From Goekera deserti (GTDB taxonomy: Bacteria > Actinomycetota > Actinomycetes > Mycobacteriales > Geodermatophilaceae), in assembly GCF_010685995.1 (NCBI RefSeq), contig NZ_JAAGWK010000012.1:62001-126000 (forward strand): 64,000 bases of DNA, read 5' to 3'. A program made the position numbers and the translations under genes. This document shows positions 13,848-23,997 of the stretch, piece after piece; position 1 is the first letter of the stretch, and every line of letters begins with the position of its first letter. Below the pieces are notes generated by a model. The model saw only the letters and a list, made by a program, of their open reading frames with translations, was not told the DNA's origin and did no database searches.

Positions 13848-15255
13848 GTGCGCACGTCGGCCGACCGGCTCCGGGTGCTCGACCCGGCGGACGGCGCGAC
13901 CGTCGTCGGGCACGCCGCCGCGGCCACCGCGGCGCAGGCGACCGCGGCCGTCGCTGCCGCGCACCGCGCGTTCCCGGGCTGGGCCCGTCGCAGCCCGCAG
14001 GAGCGGGCCGACCTGCTGCTGGCCTCGCTGGCGCCCCTGGAGGCCGACCGCCCGGCGACGGCGGAGCTGCTCACCCGGGAGAACGGCGAGATCCGCACCG
14101 AGTCGTTCATCGACTCGATCGTCTTCGCCCACCGCTTCCAGCTCGCCGCCGGGCTGGCCGGTGAGGTGGACGCGGTGACGACGCTGCCGGCACCGCCCCA
14201 CCGCACCGAGATCTCGCACCTGCCGCTGGGCGTCGTCACGATCATCGTGCCGTTCAACTGGCCGCTGGCGCTCCTCGCCGCCTCGCTGCCCTACGCGCTG
14301 CTGGCCGGCAACACCGTGGTGGTGAAGCCGCCGCCGTCCTGCCCGCTGGCCACCGTGCGCACCGTGCAGCAGGTGGCGGCACTGCTGCCGCCCGGTGTGC
14401 TCGACGTCGTCACCGGGGCCGACGCCCAGATCGGCGAGGCCCTCGTGGGTGACGACCGCGTCCGGTCGGTGTGCTTCACCGGCAGCCCGGCCGGCGGTCG
14501 GCGGATCATGGGGATGGCCGCCGGCACGCTCACCCGGGTGACCCTGGAGCTCGGCGGCAACGACGCCGCACTGCTCCTCGACGACGTCGACCTCGGCCCC
14601 GAGGCGGTGCAGCGCCTGGTCAGCGGCGCCTTCGACACCACGGGCCAGGCGTGCATGGCGATCAAGCGGCTGTACGTGCACCGCTCCCGCTACGACGAGG
14701 TCGTCGACGCGCTGTCGCACGCGCTGGGCAGCACGCGCATCGGCCACGGCCTGGACGAGGGGGGTGACCATGGGCCCGCTGTACCAGGCGGGGGAGAAGG
14801 CGTACGTCCAGGCACTCCTGGAGCAGGCCCGGCACACCGGCGCCGAGGTGCGCGAGCTCGGCGGGCAGGCCGGCGACGCGGACCTGTCCGCCGGCAACTT
14901 CCCCCGGCCGTCCCTGGTACTGGCCCCGGCCGACGACACCCGGGTCGTGCTGGAGGAGCAGTTCGGCCCGTCGCTACCGGTCCTGCCCTTCGACGACGAG
15001 GCCGTCGCGGTCGCCCGGGCCAACGACACGCCCTACGGGCTCTGCTCCTCGGTGTGGACGGCGGATCCCGCCCGCGCCGCCACCGTGGCCCGCCGGCTGC
15101 GCTCGGGCTGCACGTTCGTCAACGCACACGGCGCCGCGCACCTGGACGAGCGGGCGCCCTTCGGCGGCCTGGGGCACAGCGGCATCGGGCGCGAGATGCG
15201 CGTCGAGGGGCTGCGCGAGTTCATGGACCCGCACGCCGTCGGGTTCCCGGCCTGA
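13848..15255 (+). pseudogene. Aldehyde dehydrogenase split by a one-base frameshift
   Basis: The two halves of one NAD(P)-dependent aldehyde dehydrogenase lie in two frames. The first (from GTG 13848) carries the cofactor region VPFNWPLALL, the catalytic glutamate E234 (TLELGGN) and catalytic cysteine C269 (GQACMAIKR). The second, from about 14764 to 15255, continues with MGPLYQAGEKAYV, EEQFGPSLPVLPF and GGLGHSGIGREM. The break falls in a run of six G at 14759-14764: dropping one G restores GLDEG-VTMGPLYQ. It could be a true inactivating indel or a sequencing error. Conserved sequence (YLDGE) also extends upstream of the GTG without a start codon, so the 5' end is also doubtful. Confidence 0.85.
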
Positions 15256-15419
15256 CGTACGCGCCGGCACCGCCCGTCGACCGGGCGGTGCCGGCAGAGC
15301 GTGGTGCGTGGCCCGGTGCCGGACGCCCACGACGGGCGCGCGGGCCGCCGAACCCCGAGGATGGGCCGACCAGCACGCCGTCCGGCCTCGCTGGGTCGCA
15401 CGAGACGAGGAGACACCCC

Positions 15420-16451
15420 GTGTCCCACCGGACCGGCCGTACGCGCGGCCTGCTGCTCTGCTCCGCCGTGGCGGCCGCCATGGTCACCGCCCCACCGGCC
15501 GCGTCCGCCGCGACCCCGGACGGTGGGGGCGGGCGCTGCGAGCGTGCGGACGTCTCCGGCGACATCACGGTGGACGTGGCGTCCGGCGGCACGACGTACC
15601 CGGTGGCGGTGTACGTCCCCGAGGGGCTCGCGGCCTCCCGGGCCCCGCTGGTGCTGAACCTGCACGGCAGCTCCTCCAACGGCCCGGCGCAGCAGGACAT
15701 CAGCGGCCTGCGTGCCGTCGCCGACGAGGAGGGCTTCGTGGTGGCCGCGCCCAGCGGGGCCCTCCCGCTGGCGCCGCAGACGCCGCCGGACCCGAACGGC
15801 AGCTGGGCGTGGAACGTGCCGGGGGTGCCCACCACGGCCGGCGCGTTCCCGCCCGCCGGCGCCCGGGACGACGTCGCGTTCCTCAGGGACGTGGTGGACA
15901 CCGTCTCGGCGCAGCTGTGCACCGACCGCACGCGGACCTACGCCACCGGCTACTCCGGGGGCGGCCGGATGGCCTCGACGCTGGCCTGCCGCGCGGCGGA
16001 CGTCGTCGCCGCGATCGCGCCGGTCGCCGGGCTGCGCGCCGGGCGCCCCGACCCGGACGACACGTCGGTGCCGGAGGTCGAGGACTGCTCGCCGTCGCGT
16101 CCGGTCCCGGTGATCACCTTCCACGGGCAGCAGGACCCGGTGAACCCCTACCAGGGCAACGCGGACCTGCGCTGGGGCTACACCACTCCGGTGGCCGTGC
16201 AGACGTGGGCACGGCTGGACGGCTGCCGCCGCGGCCCGGAGGCGACCCAGGTCAGCGAGCACGTGACCGAGCTGAGCTACACCACGTGCGCCGGCGGGGC
16301 CGAGGTCACGCTGTACCGGGTGAGCGACGGCGGGCACACCTGGCCGGGCAGCGACGTCCCGGCCCAGGGCCCGGTGACCCAGGAGATCGACGCCTCCCAG
16401 CTCCTCTGGGACTTCTTCGAGCAGCACCGGCTGCGCGGCGCGCGGGGGTGA
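15420..16451 (+). CDS. Secreted PHB-depolymerase/feruloyl-esterase-like hydrolase (LpqC type)
   Basis: Exported alpha/beta-hydrolase of 343 aa. The N-terminus has an Arg-rich n-region, a hydrophobic core and an APPAASA cleavage site near residue 30. The nucleophile elbow is GYSGGG, the acid is in TFHGQQDPVNPY, and the histidine is in DGGHTWPG, the pattern of the COG3509/LpqC esterase family. Several cysteines could form disulfides outside the cell. The GTG start at 15420 has an AGGAG 8-12 bases upstream. The stop overlaps the next gene (GTGA). Confidence 0.88.
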   Translation: MSHRTGRTRGLLLCSAVAAAMVTAPPAASAATPDGGGGRCERADVSGDITVDVASGGTTYPVAVYVPEGLAASRAPLVLNLHGSSSNGPAQQDISGLRAVADEEGFVVAAPSGALPLAPQTPPDPNGSWAWNVPGVPTTAGAFPPAGARDDVAFLRDVVDTVSAQLCTDRTRTYATGYSGGGRMASTLACRAADVVAAIAPVAGLRAGRPDPDDTSVPEVEDCSPSRPVPVITFHGQQDPVNPYQGNADLRWGYTTPVAVQTWARLDGCRRGPEATQVSEHVTELSYTTCAGGAEVTLYRVSDGGHTWPGSDVPAQGPVTQEIDASQLLWDFFEQHRLRGARG

Positions 16452-16879
16452 CGGCCGATCCGACGACGGACCTCGCCGCCTTCGCCCAGGGCGTCTTCGA
16501 TGCCCAGCCGTTCAGCCGCCTGCTGGGCGCCGAGCTCGCCGCGGTCGGCCCGGACTCTGCCGAGATCCGCATCTGCAACCGGCCCGAACTCCAGCAGCAG
16601 CACGGGTTCGTCCACGGCGGCGTCCTCAGCTACCTGGCTGACAACGCCCTCACGTTCGCGGGAGGTCTCGCACTCGGTGGCGATGCGCTCACGGTCGAGT
16701 ACAAGATCAACTATGCCCGGCCGGCGGTCGGGGACGTCGTCATCGCCCGGGCGCGTGCGGTCGTGACCACCCGCCGGCAGTCGGTCTGCGAGTGCTCGAT
16801 CTCCGTGCTGGACGGCGACGTCGAACGCCTGGTCGCGGTGGCGCAGGGCACCATCGTGGCCGCCGGGGGCAGCGGCTGA
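16448..16879 (+). CDS. PaaI-family hotdog thioesterase
   Basis: 143-aa single hotdog domain with the family motif QQHGFVHGGVLSYLADNALTFAGG and the central strand TVEYKINYARPAVGD. Members hydrolyse acyl- or phenylacetyl-type CoA thioesters. The GTG start overlaps the esterase stop by four bases, so the two are translationally coupled. The substrate is not evident. Confidence 0.85.
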   Translation: MTADPTTDLAAFAQGVFDAQPFSRLLGAELAAVGPDSAEIRICNRPELQQQHGFVHGGVLSYLADNALTFAGGLALGGDALTVEYKINYARPAVGDVVIARARAVVTTRRQSVCECSISVLDGDVERLVAVAQGTIVAAGGSG

Positions 16880-16898
16880 GCACGGGTGGTCGGTCGCG

Positions 16899-17471
16899 TC
16901 ACCCGCGGTGGACGTCGGCGAGCCGGTCCAGCTCCCGCAGCTTGCGGCGGTGCTCGCCGACCGCCGTCGCCAGGCAGAACGCGGCCCCGGCCGGCACCGC
17001 CCACACCGCGCCGCTCTGCGTGAACACGGCGACGACGAAGGCGGCGAACAACGCACCGACCACGCCGCTGATCACCAGTCCGCGGTGCAGCAGGCGCCGG
17101 TGGGCGGCCAGCGCCGCCAGCCAGTCCCGATCCCGGTGGTCCGGTGGCAGGGCCCCGACCCGCAGGGCCCGGGCGACGTCGCGGCGGCTGACCCCGGCGG
17201 CACCGGGGCGGGCATCCAGGCTCCGGCGGATCCGCATCCCGACGAGCCCACCCACACCGGCCCCGAGGCCCGCCGCCGGGTCGGGCCGGTCGTGGAGGGC
17301 ATGGCCGAGCACCGTGGTGAGCCCCGCGGTGACCAGCAGGAACAGGAGTGCGCCGCCACAGTCCAGCGCACGCCGGAGCCCGCGGGGCCGGCTGTGGTAC
17401 CACCGCCACGCCCGCTGCCGGACGGGCACGGCGGCAGGCGCCGAGCCGGTCCGGGCAGCGGCGCCGGTCAC
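16899..17471 (-). CDS. Small integral membrane protein of unknown function
   Basis: 190 aa, no recognised domain. After a basic N-terminus ([17 protein letters not shown]) there are about three to four hydrophobic segments: [18 protein letters not shown], a Gly-rich [31 protein letters not shown], and [18 protein letters not shown]. An Arg/Asp-rich cytosolic loop lies between segments two and three. Its GTG overlaps the pgi stop by four bases, so it is co-translated with pgi. A role cannot be inferred. Confidence 0.7.
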   Translation of the reverse strand: MTGAAARTGSAPAAVPVRQRAWRWYHSRPRGLRRALDCGGALLFLLVTAGLTTVLGHALHDRPDPAAGLGAGVGGLVGMRIRRSLDARPGAAGVSRRDVARALRVGALPPDHRDRDWLAALAAHRRLLHRGLVISGVVGALFAAFVVAVFTQSGAVWAVPAGAAFCLATAVGEHRRKLRELDRLADVHRG

Positions 17472-19150
17472 GCCCGGTGGGCCTGGTACCAGTCGATCAG
17501 CGACCGGGTGGACGGGTCCTGCGCGGCGAGGGCCCCGGCGTCCCCGGTCAGCGCGGGCGCGATCTGCTGGGCCAGCTGCTTGCCCAGCTCCACGCCCCAC
17601 TGGTCGAAGCTGTCGATCCCCCACACCGCGCCCTGCACGAAGGTGACGTGCTCGTACAGGGCGATCAGCTGGCCGAGCACCGACGGGGTGAGGGCCGCGG
17701 CCATGATCGACGTGGTCGGCCGGTTGCCGCTGAACACCCGCGCGGCGACGACGTCCTCCGCGGTGCCCTCGGCACGCACCTCGTCGGCGGTCTTGCCGAA
17801 GGCCAGCGCCTTCGTCTGGGCGAAGAAGTTGGCCAGGAAGAGGGCGTGCACGTCGGCGTCGCCGTCGGTCAGGGCGTGCTGCGGGGTGGCGAAGGCCAGG
17901 AAGTCGGCCGGGACCAGCCGGGTGCCCTGGTGGATCAGCTGGTAGAACGCGTGCTGGCCGTTGGTGCCGGGCTCGCCCCAGAACACCTCGCCGGTCGCCG
18001 TGGTGACCGGCCGCCCGTCCCAGCGCACCGACTTGCCGTTGCTCTCCATGGTCAGCTGCTGCAGGTAGGCCGGGAACCGGTGCAGGTACTGGCTGTAGGG
18101 CAGCACCGCGTGCGTGTGCGCATCGAGGAAGTCGACGTACCAGACGTTGAGCAGGCCCATCAGCAGCGGCACGTTGCGCTCCGGCGGGGTGCTGCGCACG
18201 TGCTCGTCGACGGCGTGGAAGCCGGCCAGGAACTCGGCGAACCGCTCCGGGCCGATCGCGATCACCACCGCGGTGCCGATCGCGGAGTCGACCGAGTACC
18301 GCCCGCCGACCCAGTCCCAGAAGCCGAAGGCGTTGGCCGGGTCGATGCCGAAGTCGGCCACCTTCTGCAGGGCGGTGGAGACGGCGACGAAGTGCCTGGC
18401 GACGGCGTCCCGGCGCGCGTCGTCGTCGTCGGCGAGCGCCCCGGCGGCGGAGAGGCCCCGCCACAGCCAGGCCCGGGCCAGCCGGGCGTTGGTCAGCGTC
18501 TCCAGGGTGCCGAAGGTCTTCGACGCGACGATGAACAGCGTCGTCTCCGGGTCGAGGTCCGCCGTCGTCTCGGCGATGTCGGTGGGGTCGATGTTGGAGA
18601 CGAACCGGCACTCCAGCCCGGGCTGCACGTGCGGCTTCAGCGCCTCGTAGACCATGACCGGGCCGAGGTCGGAGCCGCCGATGCCGATGTTGACCACGGT
18701 GGTGATCCGCTTGCCGGTGACCCCGGTCCACTCCCCCGAGCGCACCTGCTCGGCGAAGGCGTAGACCTTGGCCAGCTCGGCGTGCACGTCGGCGTCCACG
18801 TCCTGGCCGTCGACCCGCAGGGCCGGCTGCGCACCCTCCGGACGGCGCAGCGCGGTGTGCAGGACGGCGCGGTCCTCGGTGACGTTGATGTGCTCCCCGG
18901 CCAGCATCGCGGCGAAGCGCTCCAGCACGCCGGTCTGCTCGGCGAGCTGCAGCAGCAGCGTCACCGTCTCGTCGGTGACCAGGTTCTTGGACAGGTCGAC
19001 GCGCAGGTCGGCCAGGTCGAGGCTCAGCCGCTCGGCCCGCTCCGGGTCGGCGTCGAACCAGCCGCGCAGGTCGGGCGTCAGCGCCTGCCGGTGCTGCTGC
19101 AGGGCGGCCCATGCCGGGACGCTCGTCGGGTCGTGCGAAGGGGCGGCCAC
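17468..19150 (-). CDS. pgi: Glucose-6-phosphate isomerase
   Basis: Interconverts glucose 6-phosphate and fructose 6-phosphate. The start GTG at 19150 is chosen because GGAGGACACCC lies just before it; this gives 560 aa, normal for the long bacterial form. Substrate-binding and catalytic motifs are visible: [42 protein letters not shown] and the C-terminal [17 protein letters not shown] longer open frame reaches 19204 but lacks homology. A small membrane protein gene is coupled behind it. Confidence 0.97.
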   Translation of the reverse strand: MAAPSHDPTSVPAWAALQQHRQALTPDLRGWFDADPERAERLSLDLADLRVDLSKNLVTDETVTLLLQLAEQTGVLERFAAMLAGEHINVTEDRAVLHTALRRPEGAQPALRVDGQDVDADVHAELAKVYAFAEQVRSGEWTGVTGKRITTVVNIGIGGSDLGPVMVYEALKPHVQPGLECRFVSNIDPTDIAETTADLDPETTLFIVASKTFGTLETLTNARLARAWLWRGLSAAGALADDDDARRDAVARHFVAVSTALQKVADFGIDPANAFGFWDWVGGRYSVDSAIGTAVVIAIGPERFAEFLAGFHAVDEHVRSTPPERNVPLLMGLLNVWYVDFLDAHTHAVLPYSQYLHRFPAYLQQLTMESNGKSVRWDGRPVTTATGEVFWGEPGTNGQHAFYQLIHQGTRLVPADFLAFATPQHALTDGDADVHALFLANFFAQTKALAFGKTADEVRAEGTAEDVVAARVFSGNRPTTSIMAAALTPSVLGQLIALYEHVTFVQGAVWGIDSFDQWGVELGKQLAQQIAPALTGDAGALAAQDPSTRSLIDWYQAHRA

Positions 19151-19216
19151 GGGTGTCCTCCAGAGTCCTGAGGTGCAGGGTCGGGTCGTACGGGTCCGGC
19201 GCACTCCCCGACGACG

Positions 19217-19504
19217 CTAGGGCAGTGCTCCCCCGCCCGCTCGCCCGCCCCGGGCGCTCCGGCTGGCCGGTCTCGATCTGCTGCCACACGCCACCGTCGA
19301 CCCCGCGAGCGCGCCCCGCTCGCCCACGTCCACCGCCGACCCGGTCTCGCCCAGCTCCTCGGCGGCCGCGGTGACGGCGGCGGCGTCCCGGGCGCAGAAC
19401 TCCACCTGGGCGCCCTCGGCGGCGAACGCGGCGACGATGGCGCGGCCGATGCCGCGGGTGCCGCCGGTGACGAGCACGCGGGAGCCGGTCAGCTGCAGGT
19501 CCAT
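19217..19504 (-). pseudogene. 5' remnant of a short-chain dehydrogenase/reductase
   Basis: A good start (ATG 19504 with CGGAGACCC before it) opens a typical SDR N-terminus: LTGSRVLVTGGTRGIGRAIV with the TGxxxGIG cofactor motif, then CARD and ELGETGSAVDVGE. After about 65 residues the homology ends near 19306, and the frame runs on through Arg/Gly-rich noise to 19217. The active-site YxxxK half is absent anywhere nearby. A deletion has probably removed the 3' three quarters and joined the remnant to the region upstream of pgi. Confidence 0.8.
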
Positions 19505-19532
19505 GGGTCTCCGGTCAGGGTGGCGGGGCGCA

Positions 19533-20561
19533 TCACAGCAGGGTGGCGGCGCGGGCGCGCAGCTCGGCGTGCACGCCGCCGTAGGCCGGTGCGTGCGGCA
19601 GCAGGTCCGTGCGCACCTTCACCACCGAGGAGTAGTTGACGTCCACGACGTTGGCGATCGGCGCCTCGGTGACCTGGGACAGCAGCTGGTAGGCGTCCAG
19701 CGGGTGCAGCCCGTGCAGCTCGCCGACCCAGCGGACCAGCTCCCGCTGGGCGATCCGCCAGGCGTCCTCCAGCGGCCGGCTGGACCCGACGGTGACCAGG
19801 CTGGCGTCGTCCTCGAGGCGGGGCCAGGCCGGGCCGCCGAGCGAATCGGCGCCCTTGAGCAGCTCGACGACGACGGTCGTGGTCATCGCGCCCTCGACCG
19901 CGGTGCCGCAGGCCTCGCCCTCGCCCTGCCGGTAGTGCCCGTCGCCGAGGGAGAAGAGCGCCCCGGGCACGTTGACCCGCAGGTAGCAGGTGGTGCCGGG
20001 GCGCATCTGCGGGGTGTCCATGTTGCCGCCGAAGGCGTCGGGCACCAGGGAGCTGCGCACCTCACCGCCGGCCGGGGCGACCCCGACGGTGCCCAGCATG
20101 GGTGCCACCGGCAGGGCCAGCCGCAGGTCGGAGTGGTGCGCCACGAACTCGACGGTGTTGCGGGCCCGGTCCAGCTCGTAGATCCAGGTGGTGTCCGCCA
20201 GCGGTTCCTGCAGCATCGCCGTGCGCTCGGTGGAGGTCAGCCCGCCGAAGAACGGCATGACCGCCGACGCGCCCCAGTCCCGCGCCGGCTCCATCGCCAC
20301 GAAGTGCAGCACCAGGGTGTCCCCGGGTTCGGCGCCCTCGACGTGGAACGGCCCGGTCTGCGGGTTGACCCGGCTCAGGTCGACCTTATCGCCGGACAGG
20401 TCGGTGGCCGAGGTGAGCGCACCGGAGAACGCGTCGTCGGACCACAGCCGCAGGGCGGTGCCCGGCCGCACGGTGCGCAGCGGCGCGACGCCGCCGAAGG
20501 TGAAGGCGTACTGGTCGGGCGACGGGATGACCTCGACGACGTCCATGCCCCAGCTGATCAT
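19533..20561 (-). CDS. Acetamidase/formamidase family protein
   Basis: Member of the FmdA/AmdA family, which hydrolyses formamide or small amides to ammonia and the acid. 342 aa from ATG 20561, or 337 from the internal ATG 20546 (MDVVEV), which may be the true start. Family motifs are TGPFHVEGAEPGDTLVLHF, FGGNMDTPQM and LGDGHYRQGEGEACGTAVE. It lies between an S9 peptidase upstream and the SDR remnant downstream on the same strand with short gaps, so the three were probably once one transcript. Confidence 0.88.
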   Translation of the reverse strand: MISWGMDVVEVIPSPDQYAFTFGGVAPLRTVRPGTALRLWSDDAFSGALTSATDLSGDKVDLSRVNPQTGPFHVEGAEPGDTLVLHFVAMEPARDWGASAVMPFFGGLTSTERTAMLQEPLADTTWIYELDRARNTVEFVAHHSDLRLALPVAPMLGTVGVAPAGGEVRSSLVPDAFGGNMDTPQMRPGTTCYLRVNVPGALFSLGDGHYRQGEGEACGTAVEGAMTTTVVVELLKGADSLGGPAWPRLEDDASLVTVGSSRPLEDAWRIAQRELVRWVGELHGLHPLDAYQLLSQVTEAPIANVVDVNYSSVVKVRTDLLPHAPAYGGVHAELRARAATLL

Positions 20562-20589
20562 CCCCGGGCGCCGAGCACCAGCCCCGGGC

Positions 20590-22593
20590 TCAGCGGACCC
20601 GGGTCGCCGGCGGGGCCGGCGCGGCCTCGGTCACCGGCTCCGGGTCGGGTCGGTCCTGCTCGGTGGGCAGCCAGCGGGCCCACCAGCGCAGCACGTGCTC
20701 GAAGCGCGCCAGCCGGTGCGCGGGGCGGCCCGTGCGGGTCAGCTCGTGGCCCTCGCCGGGGAACAGCAGCAGCTCGGTGGGCACGCCGCGGCGCTGCAGC
20801 TCCACGTACAGCCGGGTGCCCTGCTCCAGCGGGCAGCGCCAGTCCTCCTCGGAGTGCACGACCATGGTCGGCGTGCTGATCCGGTGGGCGCCGGCCATCG
20901 CCGACTGCGCGGTGATCCGCTCCGGGTCGGTGCCGACGTAGCCGTCGGCGAAGAAGAAGCCGATGTCAGAGGAGCCGACGAAGCTCACCGGGTCGTTGAA
21001 GCCGCGCTCGCTGATCGCGGCGGTGAACCGGGTGGTCCGGCCCAGCAGCAGCGTGGTCATGTACCCGCCGTAGGAGCCGCCCAGGATGCCGACCCGCTCG
21101 CCGTCGAGGGCCGGGTCCTCCAGCGCGGCGTCCAGGAAGGCCAGCACGTCGGCCGCGTCCAGCTCGCCCAGGTGCTCCTTGACGACCCGACCGTGGGCCT
21201 GCCCGTAGCCGGAGCTGCCCCGCGGGTTGCACTGCAGCACCGCGTAGCCGGCGGTGACCGCGGTCTGCGTCTCGTCCAGCAGCGTCCAGCCGTACTGGCT
21301 GTACGGGCCGCCGTGCACCATCAGCAGCACCGGGTGCGGCCCGGGACCCTCGGGCGTGGTGACCCAGCCGTGCACCGGGTAGCCGTCCGGGGCGGTGGCG
21401 GTCGTCTCCCGCATCCGGTGCAGCCGGCCGGTGGCCTGCAGTGCGGACCCGAAGCCGGTCAGCAGCCGCTTCGCGCCGGGGGTGATGGCGATCAGCTCCC
21501 CGGCGGAGCGGTCGTGCGCCACCGTGGCGACGACGACGCCCCTGCCGACCGCGAACCCGCGCACGGTGAAGTCCCCGTCGACCAGCGTCTCGGGCTCCCC
21601 GCCGTCCAGCGGCACCCGCAGCAGCTCCACCGCGCCGCGCCGCTCCACCCCGACGAGCACGGCACCGTCGGCGACCACCGTGCCCGGGGTCTCGTCGCCC
21701 CGGCCGTGCTGCTCCGGGTCGAGCAGCGGCTCCAGCTCACCGCCGGCCGCGTCCACCCGGGCCACGGTCTCGTTGCGGGCGACGAAGTCCAGCCCGTCCG
21801 GGCCGAGGTCGGGGATGGCGGTGACGACGATGGTGCCGCCGTCCGGCGTCCAGGCCGGCTTGCTGCAGTCCGCGCGGGACCCGGTCACCCGGCGCGGCTC
21901 GCCGCCGTCGGCGTCCACGACGTACACGTCGCGCACCAGGTCGCGGTCGGCACCGGGGTGCCGGGCGGACACGAAGGCGAGCCGGGTGCCGTCCGGGCTC
22001 CACGCGGGGTCGGCGTCGTCGGCGTCCCCGTCGGTGATCTGCACCGGCGTCGGCAGGTCGGCGGCGTCGTCGTCGGTCAGCTGCATCACGAACACGTGCG
22101 GGCGGCGGTCGGTGGTGAACCCGACGTCGTCGCTGCGGTAGGCGAGCGTGGTGATCAGCCGCGGCGGCTCGGCGGCCGGCGGCACGTCCTCGGCGGTGCC
22201 GTAACGGCCGGGCTCGGGCACGCGGGCGGTGTAGGCCAGCCGCCGGGAGTCCGGCGACCACACCGGGGCCCCGGCGCCCAGCGGGTGGTCGGTGAGCCGG
22301 CGGGCCTGCCCCCCACCGGTCGGCAGCAGGTGCAGCTGCGGCTTGCCGCCGGACTCCGCGCCCAGGTAGGCCAGCCAGCGCCCGTCCGGTGACCAGGCGG
22401 GCGCGGTGTCCCGGTGGCCGTGGGTCAGCGGCCGGGCCGGGGCGGACCCGTCGGTGGGCACGGTCCAGAGCTGGCTGCGGTACTCGTCGGCGTCCAGGTC
22501 CAGCCGGGTGACGGCGACGACGGCCGTGCGCCCGTCCGGTGACACGGTGGGGACACCGGGCGTGCGCAGCAGGGCGAGGTCGGTGGGCCGCAT
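20590..22593 (-). CDS. S9-family prolyl oligopeptidase-like peptidase
   Basis: 667 aa. The N-terminal half has beta-propeller blades with the repeated pattern WSPDGRWLAYL / WSPDSRRLAYT / WSPDGTRLAFV / WTPDGGTIVV. The C-terminal half is an alpha/beta-hydrolase with nucleophile S507 in GGSYGGYM, an acid in HSEEDWRCP and the histidine in GEGHEL. This matches acylaminoacyl/dipeptidyl peptidases that cut short peptides in the cytosol; no signal peptide is seen. An Ala/Pro-rich tail ends the protein. Confidence 0.92.
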   Translation of the reverse strand: MRPTDLALLRTPGVPTVSPDGRTAVVAVTRLDLDADEYRSQLWTVPTDGSAPARPLTHGHRDTAPAWSPDGRWLAYLGAESGGKPQLHLLPTGGGQARRLTDHPLGAGAPVWSPDSRRLAYTARVPEPGRYGTAEDVPPAAEPPRLITTLAYRSDDVGFTTDRRPHVFVMQLTDDDAADLPTPVQITDGDADDADPAWSPDGTRLAFVSARHPGADRDLVRDVYVVDADGGEPRRVTGSRADCSKPAWTPDGGTIVVTAIPDLGPDGLDFVARNETVARVDAAGGELEPLLDPEQHGRGDETPGTVVADGAVLVGVERRGAVELLRVPLDGGEPETLVDGDFTVRGFAVGRGVVVATVAHDRSAGELIAITPGAKRLLTGFGSALQATGRLHRMRETTATAPDGYPVHGWVTTPEGPGPHPVLLMVHGGPYSQYGWTLLDETQTAVTAGYAVLQCNPRGSSGYGQAHGRVVKEHLGELDAADVLAFLDAALEDPALDGERVGILGGSYGGYMTTLLLGRTTRFTAAISERGFNDPVSFVGSSDIGFFFADGYVGTDPERITAQSAMAGAHRISTPTMVVHSEEDWRCPLEQGTRLYVELQRRGVPTELLLFPGEGHELTRTGRPAHRLARFEHVLRWWARWLPTEQDRPDPEPVTEAAPAPPATRVR

Positions 22594-22657
22594 GCGCGCA
22601 GGCTAGCCGTCCGGCAACCGTGAGCACTGCTCAGGACCTGCGGGCTACGGTGACCCG

Positions 22658-23893
22658 ATGACGCGACGCGTGTTCACCGGCGGCCAGGTCCTCGACGGCA
22701 CCGGGAGCCCCGCGGCGCCGGCCGACGTGGCGGTGCAGGACGGCCGCGTCGTCGAGGTGGGCACCGGGCTGGACGGCGACGAGCAGGTCGACTGCACCGG
22801 CGCCACGCTGCTGCCGGGCCTGTTCGACTGCCACGTGCACGTGCTGATGAGCGGCGTGGACACCCTCCGGCAGCTGCAGACCCCGTACAGCCAGACCTAC
22901 TTCGAGGCGGTGGGCAACCTGCGCCGCACCCTGGCGCTGGGCATCACCTCGGTGCGGGACGCCGCCGGCGCGGACCTGGGCGTGGCCGAGGCGGTGCGCA
23001 CCGGGCTGGTGCCGGGCCCGCGGATGCAGATCTCCATCGCGATGATCTCCCAGACCGGCGGGCACGCCGACGACTGGCACGTCTGCGGCGCCGACACCCC
23101 GCTGCTGCCGGTCACCCCCGGCCGGCCCAGCGGCATCTGCGACGGACCGGACGAGATGCGACGCACCGTGCGGCTGCTGGTGCGGGCCGGCGCCGACGTG
23201 CTCAAGGTGGCCACCAGCGGCGGCGTGCTCTCCCCGCGCGACGACCCCCGGCACGCGCACTTCCGGCCCGCCGAGCTGGCCGTGCTGGTGGAGGAGGCGG
23301 AGGCGGCCGGCCTGGCGGTGATGGCGCACGCGCAGGGCGCCGACGGGATCAAGAACGCCGTCCGGGCCGGCATCCGGTCGATCGAGCACGGCATCTACCT
23401 GGACGACGAGGCGATCGACCTCATGCTGCGGCACGGCACCTGGCTGGTGCCCACGCTGTCGGCCCCGCGCGCGGTGCTGGCCGCCGTCGCTGCCGGGGCC
23501 GCGCTGCCGGAGGCCGTCGTGGCCAAGGCGCGAGCGGTGCAGGACGTGCACGACGCGTCGGTGACCCGGGCCGTCGAGGCGGGCGTGCGGGTGGCGATGG
23601 GCACCGACAGCGGGGTGGGCAGGCACGGGGACAACCTGGGCGAGCTCGCCCTGATGGCTCGCTGCGGCATGAGCCCCGAGCAGGCCTGGCACGCCACCAC
23701 GCAGTCGGCCGCGCAGCTGCTGCGGGTGGACGACGAGCTCGGCACCCTGGAGCCGGGCAAGCGGGCCGACGTCGTGGTGCTGACCGGCGACCCGGCCGAC
23801 CTCGGCGGGCTGGCCGGCCGGGTGCGCGAGGTCTGGCAGGACGGTGTGCCGGTGGCCCGGGACGGCCGGGTCGTGGACGTCCCCGCCGCCTGA
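22658..23893 (+). CDS. Amidohydrolase (imidazolonepropionase/prolidase-like)
   Basis: 411-aa metal-dependent hydrolase of the amidohydrolase superfamily. The metal motif HVHV follows the first beta strand (LLPGLFDCHVHV), a carboxylated-lysine candidate lies in ADVLKVATSGGV, later histidines are in MAHAQG and SIEHGIYL, and the final aspartate is in MGTDSGVGRHG. The end is the usual LEPGKRADVVVLTGDP. Related proteins act on Xaa-Pro dipeptides or cyclic amides; the substrate is not certain. It starts 64 bases from the divergent S9 peptidase. Confidence 0.9.
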   Translation: MTRRVFTGGQVLDGTGSPAAPADVAVQDGRVVEVGTGLDGDEQVDCTGATLLPGLFDCHVHVLMSGVDTLRQLQTPYSQTYFEAVGNLRRTLALGITSVRDAAGADLGVAEAVRTGLVPGPRMQISIAMISQTGGHADDWHVCGADTPLLPVTPGRPSGICDGPDEMRRTVRLLVRAGADVLKVATSGGVLSPRDDPRHAHFRPAELAVLVEEAEAAGLAVMAHAQGADGIKNAVRAGIRSIEHGIYLDDEAIDLMLRHGTWLVPTLSAPRAVLAAVAAGAALPEAVVAKARAVQDVHDASVTRAVEAGVRVAMGTDSGVGRHGDNLGELALMARCGMSPEQAWHATTQSAAQLLRVDDELGTLEPGKRADVVVLTGDPADLGGLAGRVREVWQDGVPVARDGRVVDVPAA

Positions 23894-23959
23894 CCGCCCT
23901 GCCGAGGGCGACCGGGTGGCCGGTCCCCGGTCCGCCGGCCGGGACCTCAGGTCGTACGG

Positions 23960-23992
23960 GGCCGGTGTCGGCGTGCGGGCGCGGCACCGGCC
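23960..23992. terminator. Possible terminator hairpin between convergent genes
   Basis: GGCCGGTG at 23960-23967 pairs with CACCGGCC at 23985-23992 around a 17-base GC-rich loop. It lies between the amidohydrolase gene and the convergent terC gene, where a bidirectional terminator is expected. Confidence 0.35.
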
Positions 23993-23997
23993 ATCGG

